Positions 11,161-21,444 of a DNA stretch of 64,000 nucleotides are shown piece by piece; position 1 is the first letter of the stretch; each line of letters opens with the position of its first letter. The DNA lies in NCBI RefSeq assembly GCF_036850765.1, contig NC_089491.1:184429520-184493519 (forward strand), given 5' to 3'. The notes under the pieces were generated by a model that did no database searches, had not been told where the DNA came from, and saw nothing but the letters and a program-made list of their open reading frames with translations. This stretch comes from Saccopteryx bilineata. Taxonomy: Eukaryota; Chordata; Mammalia; Chiroptera; Emballonuridae. The position numbers and the translations under genes are program-made.

Positions 11161-11285
11161 TAAGGGCCTGCTCAGAGCCCCATGAGCAGCGCAGCAGCTT
11201 CGCATCAACCCTGGGAGCCTGCTCAGAGCTGTCCGCCAGGGGGCAGCCAGGAAAAGCCACCCGGTCCACCCAACGCCACTTCAAC
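11161..11285. other. Short GC-rich islet with a direct repeat
   Basis: A GC-rich patch of about 125 bp lies in AT-rich surroundings. 'gcctgctcagagc' occurs twice, at about 11165 and 11217. The patch also contains a strong CTCF-like motif. It does not match a SINE family of this window, and no open frame of note covers it. Confidence 0.45.
11233..11247 (+). promoter_or_regulatory. CTCF-like motif outside any SINE
   Basis: CCGCCAGGGGGCAGC fits the core and downstream part of the CTCF consensus very well. It lies in the GC-rich islet, not in a recognised repeat. Binding is an inference. Confidence 0.5.
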
Positions 11286-11965
11286 CTTTAACTAAATGTG
11301 TTTAAACATATATAATGTTCCAAAAACAGATAGTACTTTATAGTCTTCTTTTTCAAGGAGTTTAAAGCTGTCTTAAGAAAGGGCGATTCCTGTTGGGATT
11401 TATGATTATTACTCACGGGCTTTATTGCTCATTCTGCATTCCCACTGTGCAGCCACACCGCATCCACAGGAAAGCAGCCGCAGGCAGGCTCTGCGCTTCA
11501 AGTTGTTTTGATAATCATTTATCGCAGAGTCTGACTCCATTGTTCTGCATGTATTACACAGAACTTCTCTGGATCATCAAACATATTTATTGATAGGAGA
11601 AAATTGTGTCTTTATGAGTGTTTCTATAATGAAATAGGATGAGGGATGTGGAAAGTCACTGGCAGTTTCGCTCAAGAGGCCCTCTTCAGGAAGAGATAAA
11701 TGGGGATGTTTTTATGAATGCAAAATAAAACTCTTAAAATAGATGAGATGTTCTTTTCACATTCACTGTTCGATAATATATGATCATATTGTCCTTTGTG
11801 AATGAAGAGGGCACTGCAGATTCTTTCTTGTTGCCAGAGTGTTCTTGGTTGGAAGATACCAGCATTGTACACTTCTTAATTCTGTCGTCATAGCCAGGAC
11901 AGTGACTGCACTCACAGATATTAAAGCTTTCTCTGTGGTTGTTAGTAGGGTACTGACTACTAATT
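11286..11965. other. Unassigned stretch
   Basis: Mixed-composition single-copy-looking DNA. No exon, repeat or RNA gene was supported. Confidence 0.4.
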
Positions 11966-11981
11966 TAGTGAAAGGTTCTTT
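11966..11981. repeat. Left target-site duplication of the 8.1-kb LINE-1 insertion
   Basis: tagtgaaaggttcttt recurs exactly at 20082-20097. The two copies lie just outside the poly-T and the LINE-1 5' end. Confidence 0.9.
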
Positions 11982-11984
11982 TTT

Positions 11985-12425
11985 TTTTTTTATAAATAAA
12001 TTTTTATTTTAATGGGGTGACATCAATAAATCAGGGTACATATATTCAAAGAAAATATTTCCAGGTTATCTTATCATTTAGTTCTGTTGCATACCCATCA
12101 CCCAAAGAGAGATCATCCTCCATCCCCCTCTATCCAGTTTTCTTTGTCCCCCTCCCCTCCCCCTCCCCCTCTCCCTTCTTCCCTCCCCCCACCCTCCGTA
12201 ACCACCACACTCCTGTCCATGTCTCTTAGTCTCACTTTTATGTCCCACCAATGTATGGAATCCTGCAGTTCTTGTTTTTTTCTGATTTGCTTATTTCACT
12301 CTGCATAATGTTATCAAGATTCCACCATTCTGCTGTAAGTGAGCCGATGTCATCATTTCTTCTAGCTGACTAGTATACCATGGTGTATATGTGCCACATA
12401 TTCTTTATCCAGCCTTCTATTTTTT
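11985..12425 (-). mobile_element. LINE-1 3' end serving as terminal part of the composite
   Basis: On the minus strand this has the end of ORF2 (ends at the 'gtgggacataaaag' stop region), a purine-rich G-run 3' UTR, 'tttgggtgatgggtatgcaa', the 'ccctgatttattgatgtcac' end and AATAAA-like poly-A. It starts inside ORF2 at about 12425, next to a run of ten A on the minus strand. This sequence supplies the poly-A tail for the larger insertion. Confidence 0.85.
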
Positions 12426-12431
12426 TTTTAC

Positions 12432-13690
12432 AGTGATTAAAAGCCTTTAAGCAAACTCTTGGCCAATACAGCAAGAATCCATAAAAGAATAGTGTCCTTA
12501 ACATGTTCACCAAGTCCAAGTTGGCCCCATCACCATGCCAAATCCCTGAAAAATGTAACCCAACCACAGTTCAGTCGGTTAGGAGCTGTCACAGGGAGCA
12601 GGAGTCCAGGAAAAGTCCACATCCAGGAAAAGTCTGCATGGCACTGGAATTGTTGTCACCATTCTATACTTTGCAGCTCATGTCCAAGTCCCAATGACCA
12701 CTGCTTCTAGCTGGTAATGATTCAGGTAGACTGGAGAAGCCATTTGCAGCATGCATGGATATGGAGCTTCTGTTCTCCTCTGCCTGGAGAGATGAGACCA
12801 GGTAGCTTTTCCCTGGAACTCTGCGACTGTGGCATGGTAAAGAGAACCTTGAGATACACTAAGCTGGGTGGCAAAGGTAGATTCATAATAGAAGTTGGCA
12901 AAAGGGGGAAAGAGAGCTCTAAATTAGGAGTAGGTCCAAGCCTGATATATGAGTGGGGCATTGAGGTAGGAGGAATAAAGGAAACACTATATATTAAGCA
13001 AAGCAGCAGAAAATAGGACCATCAACACCCACAACAGAGATCTTTGAGGGAAGAATAAAAAACCTGACTATTCAGGCAAGACATAGTTAAGTGGCCCTTG
13101 TGCAAATGAGATCAGTTTACCTGCTTCTTGGAAGAAATACCCTAGGCTCGTCCACAGTGTCATAGATGGGGCCGACGGCCCTGGACACCTTCAGCCTTCA
13201 GTGGCAAACCCCAGCTTTCTGGGCAAGGTTAGGTCATAGGTGGCTGGAGCAGGGCTCGAAGAGACTGAACCCTCCCTTAGAGGACCGAGGGGGAAGCCTA
13301 CCTTCCAGTGTCCCTGTTTCCTTACAGCAGAGGCATGTAAGCCTGGCAGACTTTAGCTCAATGACCTTCCTTTCCACTATTGAAGCAGGACCCAGATGGC
13401 ATCCTATGAGACCCCTTTGGGGCGTTGGAGCCTTTAAGGGCGTATCCTAAAAGCTGGTAGTTCCCCTAATCTCTATTGGGCTTTTTTTGCCTCTAGGCAT
13501 CTTAAAAGCCATGCTCAGAAGATCTCGCTGAGGGGTTTGAGGATCCCCATCTGCCTATATAAATCTTTTCCATATATCTGGAGCTATTTGGAAAATGACA
13601 AAACAGTGTTATTAGCTGGATCTAATAAAGAAGGTAGTAGTTTGCAGGCGAAAAAGATTTGATGTCTCCTGTTCATCAGCATTCAAAAGA
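12432..13690 (-). pseudogene. Decayed retroviral gag/protease-region fragment
   Basis: On the minus strand near 13340-13386 there are two nucleocapsid-type zinc-knuckle remnants. The first keeps C-x2-x-x4-H-x4-C spacing, but its second Cys is Ser and a stop codon follows the His. The second needs a one-base frame change between its Cys pair and its His, and lacks the final Cys. Sequence towards 12432 has many stops; a protease or LTR part cannot be defined firmly. The fragment ends at the A-run joining the LINE-1 3' end. It is an old, broken endogenous retrovirus copy with no coding capacity. Confidence 0.5.
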
Positions 13691-14302
13691 AATGTAATTT
13701 TTTTTTCAAGTAAAGAGCATGATATGGTAGACCTGTAGGAGTTCCAGGATATGACTACCCCCTTTAAAAATTTTTTTAATTGACCTTAAAATGTTTGCTG
13801 AGTACACTTTAATAATACCTTAACTTTAAACATTGTAAGCATGACAAAATACAGTAAATGCTTTTGCTCCATATGCAGGAGCATTTTCAGTTAAGCCAGT
13901 TTAGGAAATCCAATAATAGAACAATGCATACAGACCATGAGCTATATAACATGCTTAGCAGTCTCTCCTGTTCTGACAGAGGTTACTATAGATCCAGAAT
14001 ATGTATCCACTGTAATGTGGACATATCACTGTTTTTCAAATGAAGGTATATGAGTAACATCCATCTGCCAAAGTTGTCCTGGTAGTGGTCCTTGAGGGTT
14101 AACTCCAAATTAAGGGGCAGTATAGGACCCCTTGGACAGGATTTCCCAATCTGCTGTGCTGCTTCCCGAGAAAGTTGAAACTGTTTACACCGGGCTGCAG
14201 CGTTCTGGTGACAAATAGTATGAGACTGACTTGCTCGGTCTGTCATGGTTGCTCCATATAATTTTCTTTTGGGTAGCTTGATCAACAACAAGGGAATTCC
14301 TA
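13691..14302 (-). pseudogene. Decayed retroviral integrase fragment
   Basis: The minus-strand frame at 13986-14260 shows the N-terminal integrase pattern: a His followed by 'NAA', then about 30 residues later a Cys, with the second Cys of the zinc-binding HHCC site replaced. Next comes the region where the first catalytic Asp is expected, after a 'GRWM' segment. Further left the frame is broken by stops, but integrase-like short segments continue to about 13690. No intact gene remains. A Rhin-1 SINE separates it from the RNase H-like piece at 14741. Confidence 0.6.
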
Positions 14303-14690
14303 GGTCCTGGCCAGTTGGCTCAGTGGTAGAGCATTGGCCTGGTGTGCAGGATTCCCGGCCAGAGCACACAGGAGAAGCGCCCATCTACTTCTCCACCCCT
14401 CCCCCTCTCCCTACTCTCCGTCTCTCTCCTCCCCTCCCACAGCCAAGGCTCCACCGGAGCAAAGCCCCCCCGGGCACTAAGGATGGCCCCATGGCCTCTG
14501 CCTCAGTCGCCAGAATGGCTCTGGTTGCAACAGAGCAACACCCCAGATGGGCAGAGCATTCCCCCCTGGTAGGCATGCCAGGTGGATCCTGGTTAGGAGC
14601 ATGCGGGAGTCTGTCTGACTGCCTCCCCATTTCCATCTTCAGCAAAATTCAAAAAATAAATAAATAAAAGAAAAATACAACAAAAAAAGA
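14303..14690 (+). mobile_element. Rhin-1-type SINE inserted in the retroviral fragment
   Basis: The head 'tcctggccagttggctcagt' with A box (ggctcagtggtagagc) is present, but several bases of the B-box area are missing ('ggattcccggccagag'). The body and A-rich tail are complete. Imperfect flanks ('gggaattcc' left, 'gggcattcc' right) may be the target duplication. It lies inside the composite insertion, so it came later or was carried along. Confidence 0.88.
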
Positions 14691-14740
14691 AAAGAAAAGA
14701 GTAAAAAAGGGGGGGGGCATTCCCTTGTGTTAAAGCTCCA

Positions 14741-14940
14741 GGGAGCATGGAGTGAACTTGAGTATGTCCTATGAAACATGGAGCTCTATGTTGACATATA
14801 AGTCTTTGAAGAAGGAGAAACTGCTGAAATAGTTCATCAGCATTTGTCCATAAGACAGCAGTCTTTATAGTAAAAACACTATAAGTAAATATTTGCTATC
14901 TATAGATTAAAAGAGGAATATGGCAAATGCTGAAAAGCCA
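14741..14940 (-). pseudogene. Decayed retroviral RNase H tail (pol)
   Basis: On the minus strand, short segments follow the end of a retroviral RNase H domain and its link to integrase, with several stops. The order RNase H then integrase fits a pol gene interrupted by the SINE. It abuts the LINE-1 3' UTR at about 14945. Confidence 0.4.
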
Positions 14941-15034
14941 TGATCTTTGTGCCCCTCCCCTCCCCCAACCCCCTCCCTTTCCTCCCCCCACCCTGTAACC
15001 CCAACACTGTTGTCCATGTCTCTCAGTCTCATCT

Positions 15035-18000
15035 TTATGTCCCACCTATGTATGGAATCATATAGTTCTTAGTTTTTTCTGATTTACTTCTTTCGCTCAG
15101 TATAATGTTATCAAGGCCCATCCATGTTGTTGTAAAAGATCCTATGTCATCATTTCTTATGGCTGAGTAGTATTCCATAGTATATATGTACCGAAGCTTT
15201 TTAATCCACTCATCCTCTGATGGACACTTGGGCTGTTTCCAGATCTTTGCTATTGTGAACAATGCTGTCATAAACATGGAGGTGCATTTCTTCTTCTCAA
15301 ACAGTGCTATGGAGTTCTTGTGGTATATTCCTAACAGTGGTATAGCTGGGTCAAAAGGCAGTTCGATTTTGAATTTCTTGAGGAATCTCCATACTGTTTT
15401 CCACAGTGGCTGCACCAGTCTGCATTCCCACCAGCAGTGCAGGAGGGTTCCCTTTTCTCCACATCCTCGCCAGCACTTATTCTGTGTTGATGACTGCCAT
15501 TCTGACTGGTGTGAGGTGATATCTCATTGTGGTTTTAATTTGCATTTCTCTAATGATTAGTGATGTTGAGCATTTTTTCATATGCCTATTGGTCATCTGT
15601 ATGTCCTCTTTGGAGAAGTGTCTATTCATTTCTTTTGCCCATTTTTGGATTGGATTGTTTTTCTTCCTGGTATTAAGTTTTACAAGTTCTTTATAAATTT
15701 TAGTTATTAACTCCTTATCAGATGCAATGTCAAATATATTCTCCCATTGTGTAGTTTGTCTTTTTATTCTGTTCTTATTGTCTTTAGCTGTGCAGAAGCT
15801 TTTTAGTTTGATAAAGTCCCATTTGTTTATCCTGTCTTTTATTTCACTTGCCTGTGGAGACAAATCAGCAAATATATTGCTGCGAGAGATGTCAGAGAGC
15901 TTACTGCCTATGTTTTCTTCTAAGATGCTTATGGTTTCACGGCTTACATTTAAGTCTTTTATCCATTTTGAGTTTATTTTAGTGAATGGTGTTAAGTTGG
16001 TGGTCTAGTTTCATTTTTTTGCAGGTAGCTGTCCAATTTTCCCAACACCATTTGTTGAAGAGGCTATCTTTACTCCATTGTATTTCCTTACCTACTTTGT
16101 CAAATATTAGTTGTCCATAGAGCTGTGGGTTTATTTATGGGTTCTCTGTTCTGTTCCATTGATCTATGTGCCTGTTCTTATGCCAGTACCATGCTGTTTT
16201 GAGTACAGTGGCCTTATAATATAACTTGATATCCGGAAGTGTGATCCCTCCTGCTTTATTCTTCCTATTCAAGATTGCTGAGGCAATTCGTGTTCTCTTT
16301 TGTTTCCATATAAATTTTTGAAATATGTGTTCTATATCTTTGAAGTAAGTCATTGGTATTTTAATCGGTATTGCATTGAATTTATAAATTGCTTTGGGTA
16401 ATATAGACAATTTAATGATGTTTATTCTTCCTAACCATGAGCACAGTATATGCCTCCACTTATTCGTATCTTCCCTGATTTCTTTTATCAATGTTTTATA
16501 ATTTTCTGAGTACAAGTCTTTAATCTCCTTGGTTAGATATATTCCTAGGTACTTTATTTTTTTGGTTGCAATGGTAAAGGGGATTGATTCCTTGATTTCT
16601 CTTTCTGACAGTTCATTATTAGTGTATAAAAATACCTCTGATTTCCGAGTATTGGTTTTATATCCTGCCACCTTGCCGAATTAATTTATCAGGTCTAGTA
16701 GTTTTTTGACTGAGACTTTAGGATTTTCTACATACAATATCATATCATCTGCAAATAATGATAGTTTTACTTCTTCTTTTCCAATTTGGATGCCTTTTAT
16801 TTCTTTTTCTTGTCTGATTGCTATGGCTAGGACTTCCAGAACTATGTTGAATAAGAGTGGTGAAAGGGGGCATCCCTGCCTTGTTCCTGATCTTAAGGAG
16901 ATTGCTTTTAATTTTTGCCCATTGAGTATGATATTGGCTGTGGGTTTGTCATAGATGGCCTTTATCATGTTGAGGTATGTTCCCTGTATTCCCACTTTGC
17001 TGAGAGTTTTGATCATGAATGGGTGCTGGATTTTATCAAATGCTTTTTCTGCATCTATTGAAATTATCATGTGGTTTTTCTCCTTTCTTTTGTTTATGTG
17101 ATGAATCACATTGATTGATTTGCAAATATTGTACCAGCCTTGCCTCCCAAGAATAAATCCCACTTGATCATGGTATATGATTTTTTTCATATATTGCTGG
17201 ATCTGGTTTGCTAATATTTTGTTGAGGATATTAGCATCTAAGTTCATCAGGGATATTGGCCTATAATTTTCTTTTTTTGTGTTGTCTTTGCCTGACTTTG
17301 GAATCAGTATTATGCTCGCATCATAAAAGGAGTTTGGAAGTCTTCCTTACTCTTGAATTTTTTGAAATAGCTTGAGAAGGATAGGAGTTAGTTCTTCTTT
17401 GAATATTTGGTAGAATGCACCTGTGAAGCCATCAGGCCCAGAATTTTTCTTATTTGGGAGTTTTTTGATAGCTGTTTCAATCTCATTTGTTGTAATTGGT
17501 CTATTTAGGTTTTCTGATTCTTCCAGATTGATTTTTGGAAGATTATATGATTGAAGGAATTTGTTCATTTCACCTAGGTTGTATAGTTTTTTGGCGTACA
17601 GTTCTTCATAGTATTTTCTTACAGTATTTTTATTTCTGTTGTGTCAGTTGTTATTTCTCCACTTTCGTTTCTAATTTTATTTATTTGAGTTCTTTCTCTT
17701 TTCTTCTTGGTGAGTCTCGTTAAAGGTTCATCGATCTTGTTTACCTTTTCAAAGAACCAGCTCCTAGTTTCATTGATCCTCTGTATTGTTTCTTTAGCCT
17801 CTATGTCATTTATTTTTGCTCTGATCTTTATTATTTCCTTCCTTCTACTACCTCTGGGCTTTACTTGCTGTTCTTTTTCTAGTTCTTTTAGATGCAGGGT
17901 TACATTGTTTACTTGAGCTTTTTCTAGCTTCTTGAGGTATGCCTGTAATGCTATAAACTTCTCTCTCAGGACTGCTTTTGCTGTGTCTCATAAATTTTGA

Positions 18001-18848
18001 GTTGATGTATGATCATTATTGTTTGTTTCTAGGAATTTTTAAATTTCTTCTTTGATCTCAGTGTTAACCCATTCATTATTTCATAACATGCTATTTAGTT
18101 TCCAAGTGTTTAAATATTTTTCAATTTTTCTATTGTGGTTGATTTCTAGTTTAATGCCATTGTGATCAGAGAAAGTGCTCGATATGATTTCAATCTTTTT
18201 AAATTTGTTGAGACCGCTTTTGTGCCCTAACATGTGGTCTATGCTAGAGAATGTACCATGAGCACTTGAAAAGAATGTATATTCTGCTTTTTTAGGGTGA
18301 AAGGTTCTGAAGATATCTATTAAATCGAGTTTATCTAATATGTCCTTTAAGTCTGCTGTTTCTTTGTTAATTTTCTTTCTTGAGGATCTATCTAGTGATG
18401 TTAATGGGGTATTGAAATCCCCTACTATTATAGTATTGCTGTTGATCTCGCCCTTTAAGTCCATCAAAGTCTGCTTTGTATATTTAGGTGCTCCTATATT
18501 AGGTGCGTAGATATTTATAATGGTTATATCTTCCTTTTGGATTGCTCCCTTTATCATTATGTAGTGACCTTCTTTATCTCTAACTATGGTCTTTGTTTTA
18601 AAGTCCATTTTGTCTGATATAAGTATTGCTACCCTAGCTTTTTTTTCATTTCCATTTGCATGAAATATTTTTTTACATCCTTTTATCTTCAGTCTGTGTG
18701 CATCTTTTGATTTAAGGTGTGTCTCTTGTAGACAACATATGTATGGGTCCTGTTTTCTTATCCACGCAGCTACCCTATGTCTCTTGATTGGATCATTTAA
18801 TCCATTAACATTTAAGGTTATTACTGATATGTAATTGTTTATTGCCAT
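15035..18848 (-). pseudogene. LINE-1 ORF2 (endonuclease/reverse transcriptase), broken
   Basis: ORF2 normally encodes an APE-type endonuclease, a reverse transcriptase and a C-terminal Cys-rich segment, used for target-primed reverse transcription. The start MAINNYISVITLNVNGLND (18848) and the endonuclease frame down to 18081 are open, with the expected ETHL, GDFNTPL and SDHN motifs. The reverse transcriptase keeps 'FADDM' (about 16740), but the frame is interrupted near 18080, 17345, 17250, 16675, 16130 and 15470. The C-terminal part ends at 'MIPYIGGT' (15035). The distance to ORF1 is only 58 bp. As it stands the gene cannot make a full protein. Confidence 0.9.
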
Positions 18849-18906
18849 TTTTTTTCTTTAAAACTGTATTCCTCTTTTGCTATATTCTTTTTTTCCTTTG
18901 ATCTGT

Positions 18907-19811
18907 TTACAACAGGTCCCTTAAATTTCCTGCAGCCTTGGTTTGGTTGCAGTGAATTCCTTGAATTTTTTTTTTTTTTGTAAAGCTTTTTATTTCTCCT
19001 TCAATTTTAAATGATAGCCTTGCTGGATAAAGTAGTCTTGGTTGTAGGTTCTTGTTCTTCATTACTTTGAATATTTCTTGCCATTCCCTTCTGGCCTCAA
19101 ATGTTTCTGTTGAGAAGTCAGAAGTCATCCTTATGGGGGCTCCTTTGTACGTGATAGTCTTTTTTTCCCTAACAGCTTTTAATATTTTCTCTTTATCATT
19201 TAGCTTTGGTATTTTAATTATGATATGTCTTGGTGTTGGTTTCTTTGGGTTTCTCCTTAATGGAGTTTTCTGTGCTTCCTGAACATGTGAAATATTTTCC
19301 TGCCTTAATTGGGGGAAGTTTTCTGCTATGATTTGTTTGAACAAAGTCTGTATCCCTTGTTCCTTCTCTTCTTCTTCAGGAACCCCTATGATGCAGATGT
19401 TGTTTCTCTTCATGTTGTCACAGAGCTCTCTTAGAGTTTCCTCAGACTTTTTGAGTCTCTTTTCTGCTCTGCTTCCGTGCCTTTATTTATCGTGTCTTCT
19501 AACTCACTGATTCGATTCTCAGCTTCATCCATCCTGCTTTTAATTTCTTCCATTGTGTTCTTTATTTCAGATATTGTATTTGTCAATTCTGAGTGATTCT
19601 TTTTTATTATTTCAATGTCATTTTTTATATTTGTTATCTCTTTATTTATGTTTTCGTAATGGCCATCTATGGTTGTTCTAATATCTTTGAGCATCCTACC
19701 AATCGTTATTTTAAACTCTGCATCTGGTAATTTGTTTATATCTGATTCGCTTAGGTCCTTTTCTGGGGATTTCTCTTGGTTTATTTGTGTTGTATTTCTC
19801 TGCCTCCGCAT
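18907..19811 (-). pseudogene. LINE-1 ORF1, frameshifted
   Basis: ORF1 encodes an RNA-binding chaperone that coats LINE-1 RNA. The N-terminal frame (19811-19431) is a long coiled coil with many Glu/Lys/Ile repeats and a 'MDEAENRISELED' segment. The RRM and C-terminal domain lie in another frame (19413-18907), with 'RIIGVPEEEEKEQGI'-like and 'PRHIIIKIPK' signature segments. The frameshift near 19430 separates the two parts. The stop at 18907-18909 is 58 bp before ORF2. Confidence 0.9.
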
Positions 19812-20081
19812 TTTCTCTTCACAGGAGTGTCTGTGATCACAGGCTCAGGTGCACAAGCCTTGGTGGTCTTGGCCTTTGCCCCACCCCCGTGTGTGACGTT
19901 ATGCTCAGTTCTGAGGGCACTGGCAAGCACCTTTGCTCAGCTGCGGGTCTCCGCCTATTTCCGGGCTTTCGCCCTGCTCTTTCAGGAGGAGCCCACTCAA
20001 GGAACGGCTGCTAGCCTTGGCTCTACCACCAGGCAGGACTGCGTGCCCAAGCTCAGCTCAGTAGCAGAACTCCGCCTCTTC
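19812..20081 (-). promoter_or_regulatory. LINE-1 5' UTR of the composite element
   Basis: About 270 bp of GC-richer sequence runs from the right target duplication to the ORF1 ATG. It is much shorter than the 5' UTR of the copies at 39 kb (about 0.9 kb) and 21 kb (2.4 kb). It may be 5' truncated, or a different promoter type. No tandem monomers are present. Confidence 0.7.
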
Positions 20082-20097
20082 TAGTGAAAGGTTCTTT

Positions 20098-20740
20098 ATC
20101 TTCCCTTTGCACCCCGATCCCTGCCCTCCACAGACTCCAACACAGGAGTAACTAGGTCTTAAGTTTATGACAAGATGACACCCCATCTCTGGAGCCCTGG
20201 CTTGCAAGAAAGGCTATTACTTTTTTGGCTGTGTACCATATCATTTTGCTGCCTGCTAATGTCTTGCTCCTTCTTTTATTTTCTCTCTTTTAATTTGCAT
20301 TTAGAAGAGCTACCAACCTTACTTGGCAAAGCTAACTGCTGATATAGTTAATGACAAAGCACCATGTCATCACTTGAATCTTAAAAATTAGAAGGAAAAA
20401 AATAACATATATATGTTATTTTTAACATATATATAACATATATATATAAATTTGCTAAAGCCAGAACCTATTTAATTTTGTCAAAATTGTGAAAAAAAGA
20501 ATTATCCCAAGGTGGGCTCAGTCATAGTCTTCAAATTTATGTTGAAAGATTAAACTTGAAAACCACAGGAGGTGGGAAGGAGTCAACTGAATGAGAATAA
20601 AGACTATAAAAACAGAAATATAGACACTTGGAGCACTCTGCCATAAGAGAAAGCTTAATATTTTATTTTCCTTAGTTTGAACTTGGAAGACATCATCTCA
20701 GATAGATACACTCTTATAAAAATGTTGGTATAGAAATCAA
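20098..20740. other. AT-rich unassigned stretch
   Basis: The stretch contains an (AT)n/TAACATATA run at about 20402-20450. No gene or repeat family was recognised. Confidence 0.4.
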
Positions 20741-20749
20741 ACCTCCCAG

Positions 20750-20944
20750 CCTGACCTGTGGTGGCACAGTGGATAGAGCATAGACCTGGAATGCTGAGGT
20801 TGCCGGTTCAAAACCTTGGGCTTGCCCGGTCAAGGCACATATGGGAGTTGAAGCTTCCTGCTCTTCCCCCTTCTATCTCTCTCTCTCTCCCCCCTCTAAA
20901 AAAATAAATAAATAAAAATAATTAAAAAACAAAAACAAAAAAAC
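20750..20944 (+). mobile_element. tRNA-derived SINE, 'CCTGACCTGTGGTGGCGCAG' family
   Basis: The head 'cctgacctgtggtggcacag' and A box 'tggcacagtggatagagc', B-box-like 'ccggttcaaaacc', then 'cggtcaaggcacatatggga', a (CT)n tract and an A-rich tail. The flanking 'cctcccag' (20742-20749 and 20945-20952) is a probable short target duplication. Confidence 0.87.
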
Positions 20945-20952
20945 CCTCCCAG

Positions 20953-21429
20953 TATACTAGCTAAAGATAAATATGGTTATCAAACTATCTTAATTAAGGA
21001 CCTGCCCAGTGTAAAATAATACATTAATTAATAGATAAAAGCATGATAGGATATAGTTCTTGCCTTGAAGGGGCTTATAGTGTAATTGAATGTAGCTATT
21101 CATATTCTTTCATGCTCTAAAATATGTATACCCTCTTCTACAATTATGTCATTAATGCTCTGCTAGTATAAACATGTCTATTTATTCACTAGTTTTTGCT
21201 ACTGAAGAAACACCACACTAAGTAGGAAATCAGAAATTCCAAAGTAAGAATTTATAGCTCCTAGGCAATTGGGATTTTCCCTTTAGGTGACTTAAAAGCC
21301 AAGGGAAACCATACAGGGTTAATGATGCTAACTGCAGGTTTTGAAAGCATACTATCTCTTTACTTCCCTTTCCATATATATAATGATTCAGGTATGATCA
21401 GTCAAAATCAGTGACTGCCAACTTGATTT
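20953..21429. other. Unassigned stretch
   Basis: No recognised feature; single-copy-looking AT-rich DNA up to the LINE-1. Confidence 0.4.
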
Positions 21430-21444
21430 AAAAATCTTCAAGGC
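21430..21444. repeat. Left target-site duplication of LINE-1 (21.4 kb)
   Basis: aaaaatcttcaaggc recurs exactly at 29246-29260. The left junction (gattt/aaaaatc) fits the LINE-1 endonuclease preference. Confidence 0.92.

Larger units (their letters stand above)
11966..20097 (-). mobile_element. Composite LINE-1 insertion with retroviral cargo
   Basis: A single pair of 16-bp duplications brackets the whole interval. On the minus strand it reads: LINE-1 5' UTR (20081-19812), ORF1, ORF2, part of a 3' UTR ending about 14945, about 2.5 kb of decayed retroviral sequence (14940-12432, with a later Rhin-1 inside), a run of ten A, then the last part of ORF2 plus a full 3' UTR of another LINE-1 (12422-11985), and poly-A. 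The cleavage side (ttcttt/atc) resembles the LINE-1 endonuclease site. The simplest reading is one retrotransposition event that carried 3' flanking sequence and used a downstream LINE-1 polyadenylation site. Confidence 0.75.

Noticed and set aside
12432..14940. Intact endogenous retrovirus
   Set aside because: Only fragments of gag and pol remain, with stops, frame changes, domain order changes and no LTRs. It has no coding capacity.
15186..15560. Plus-strand frames opposite LINE-1 ORF2 (also at 39501-39842, 60726-61265 and 28200-28649)
   Set aside because: They are antisense shadows of ORF2, recurring in every LINE-1 copy of the window.
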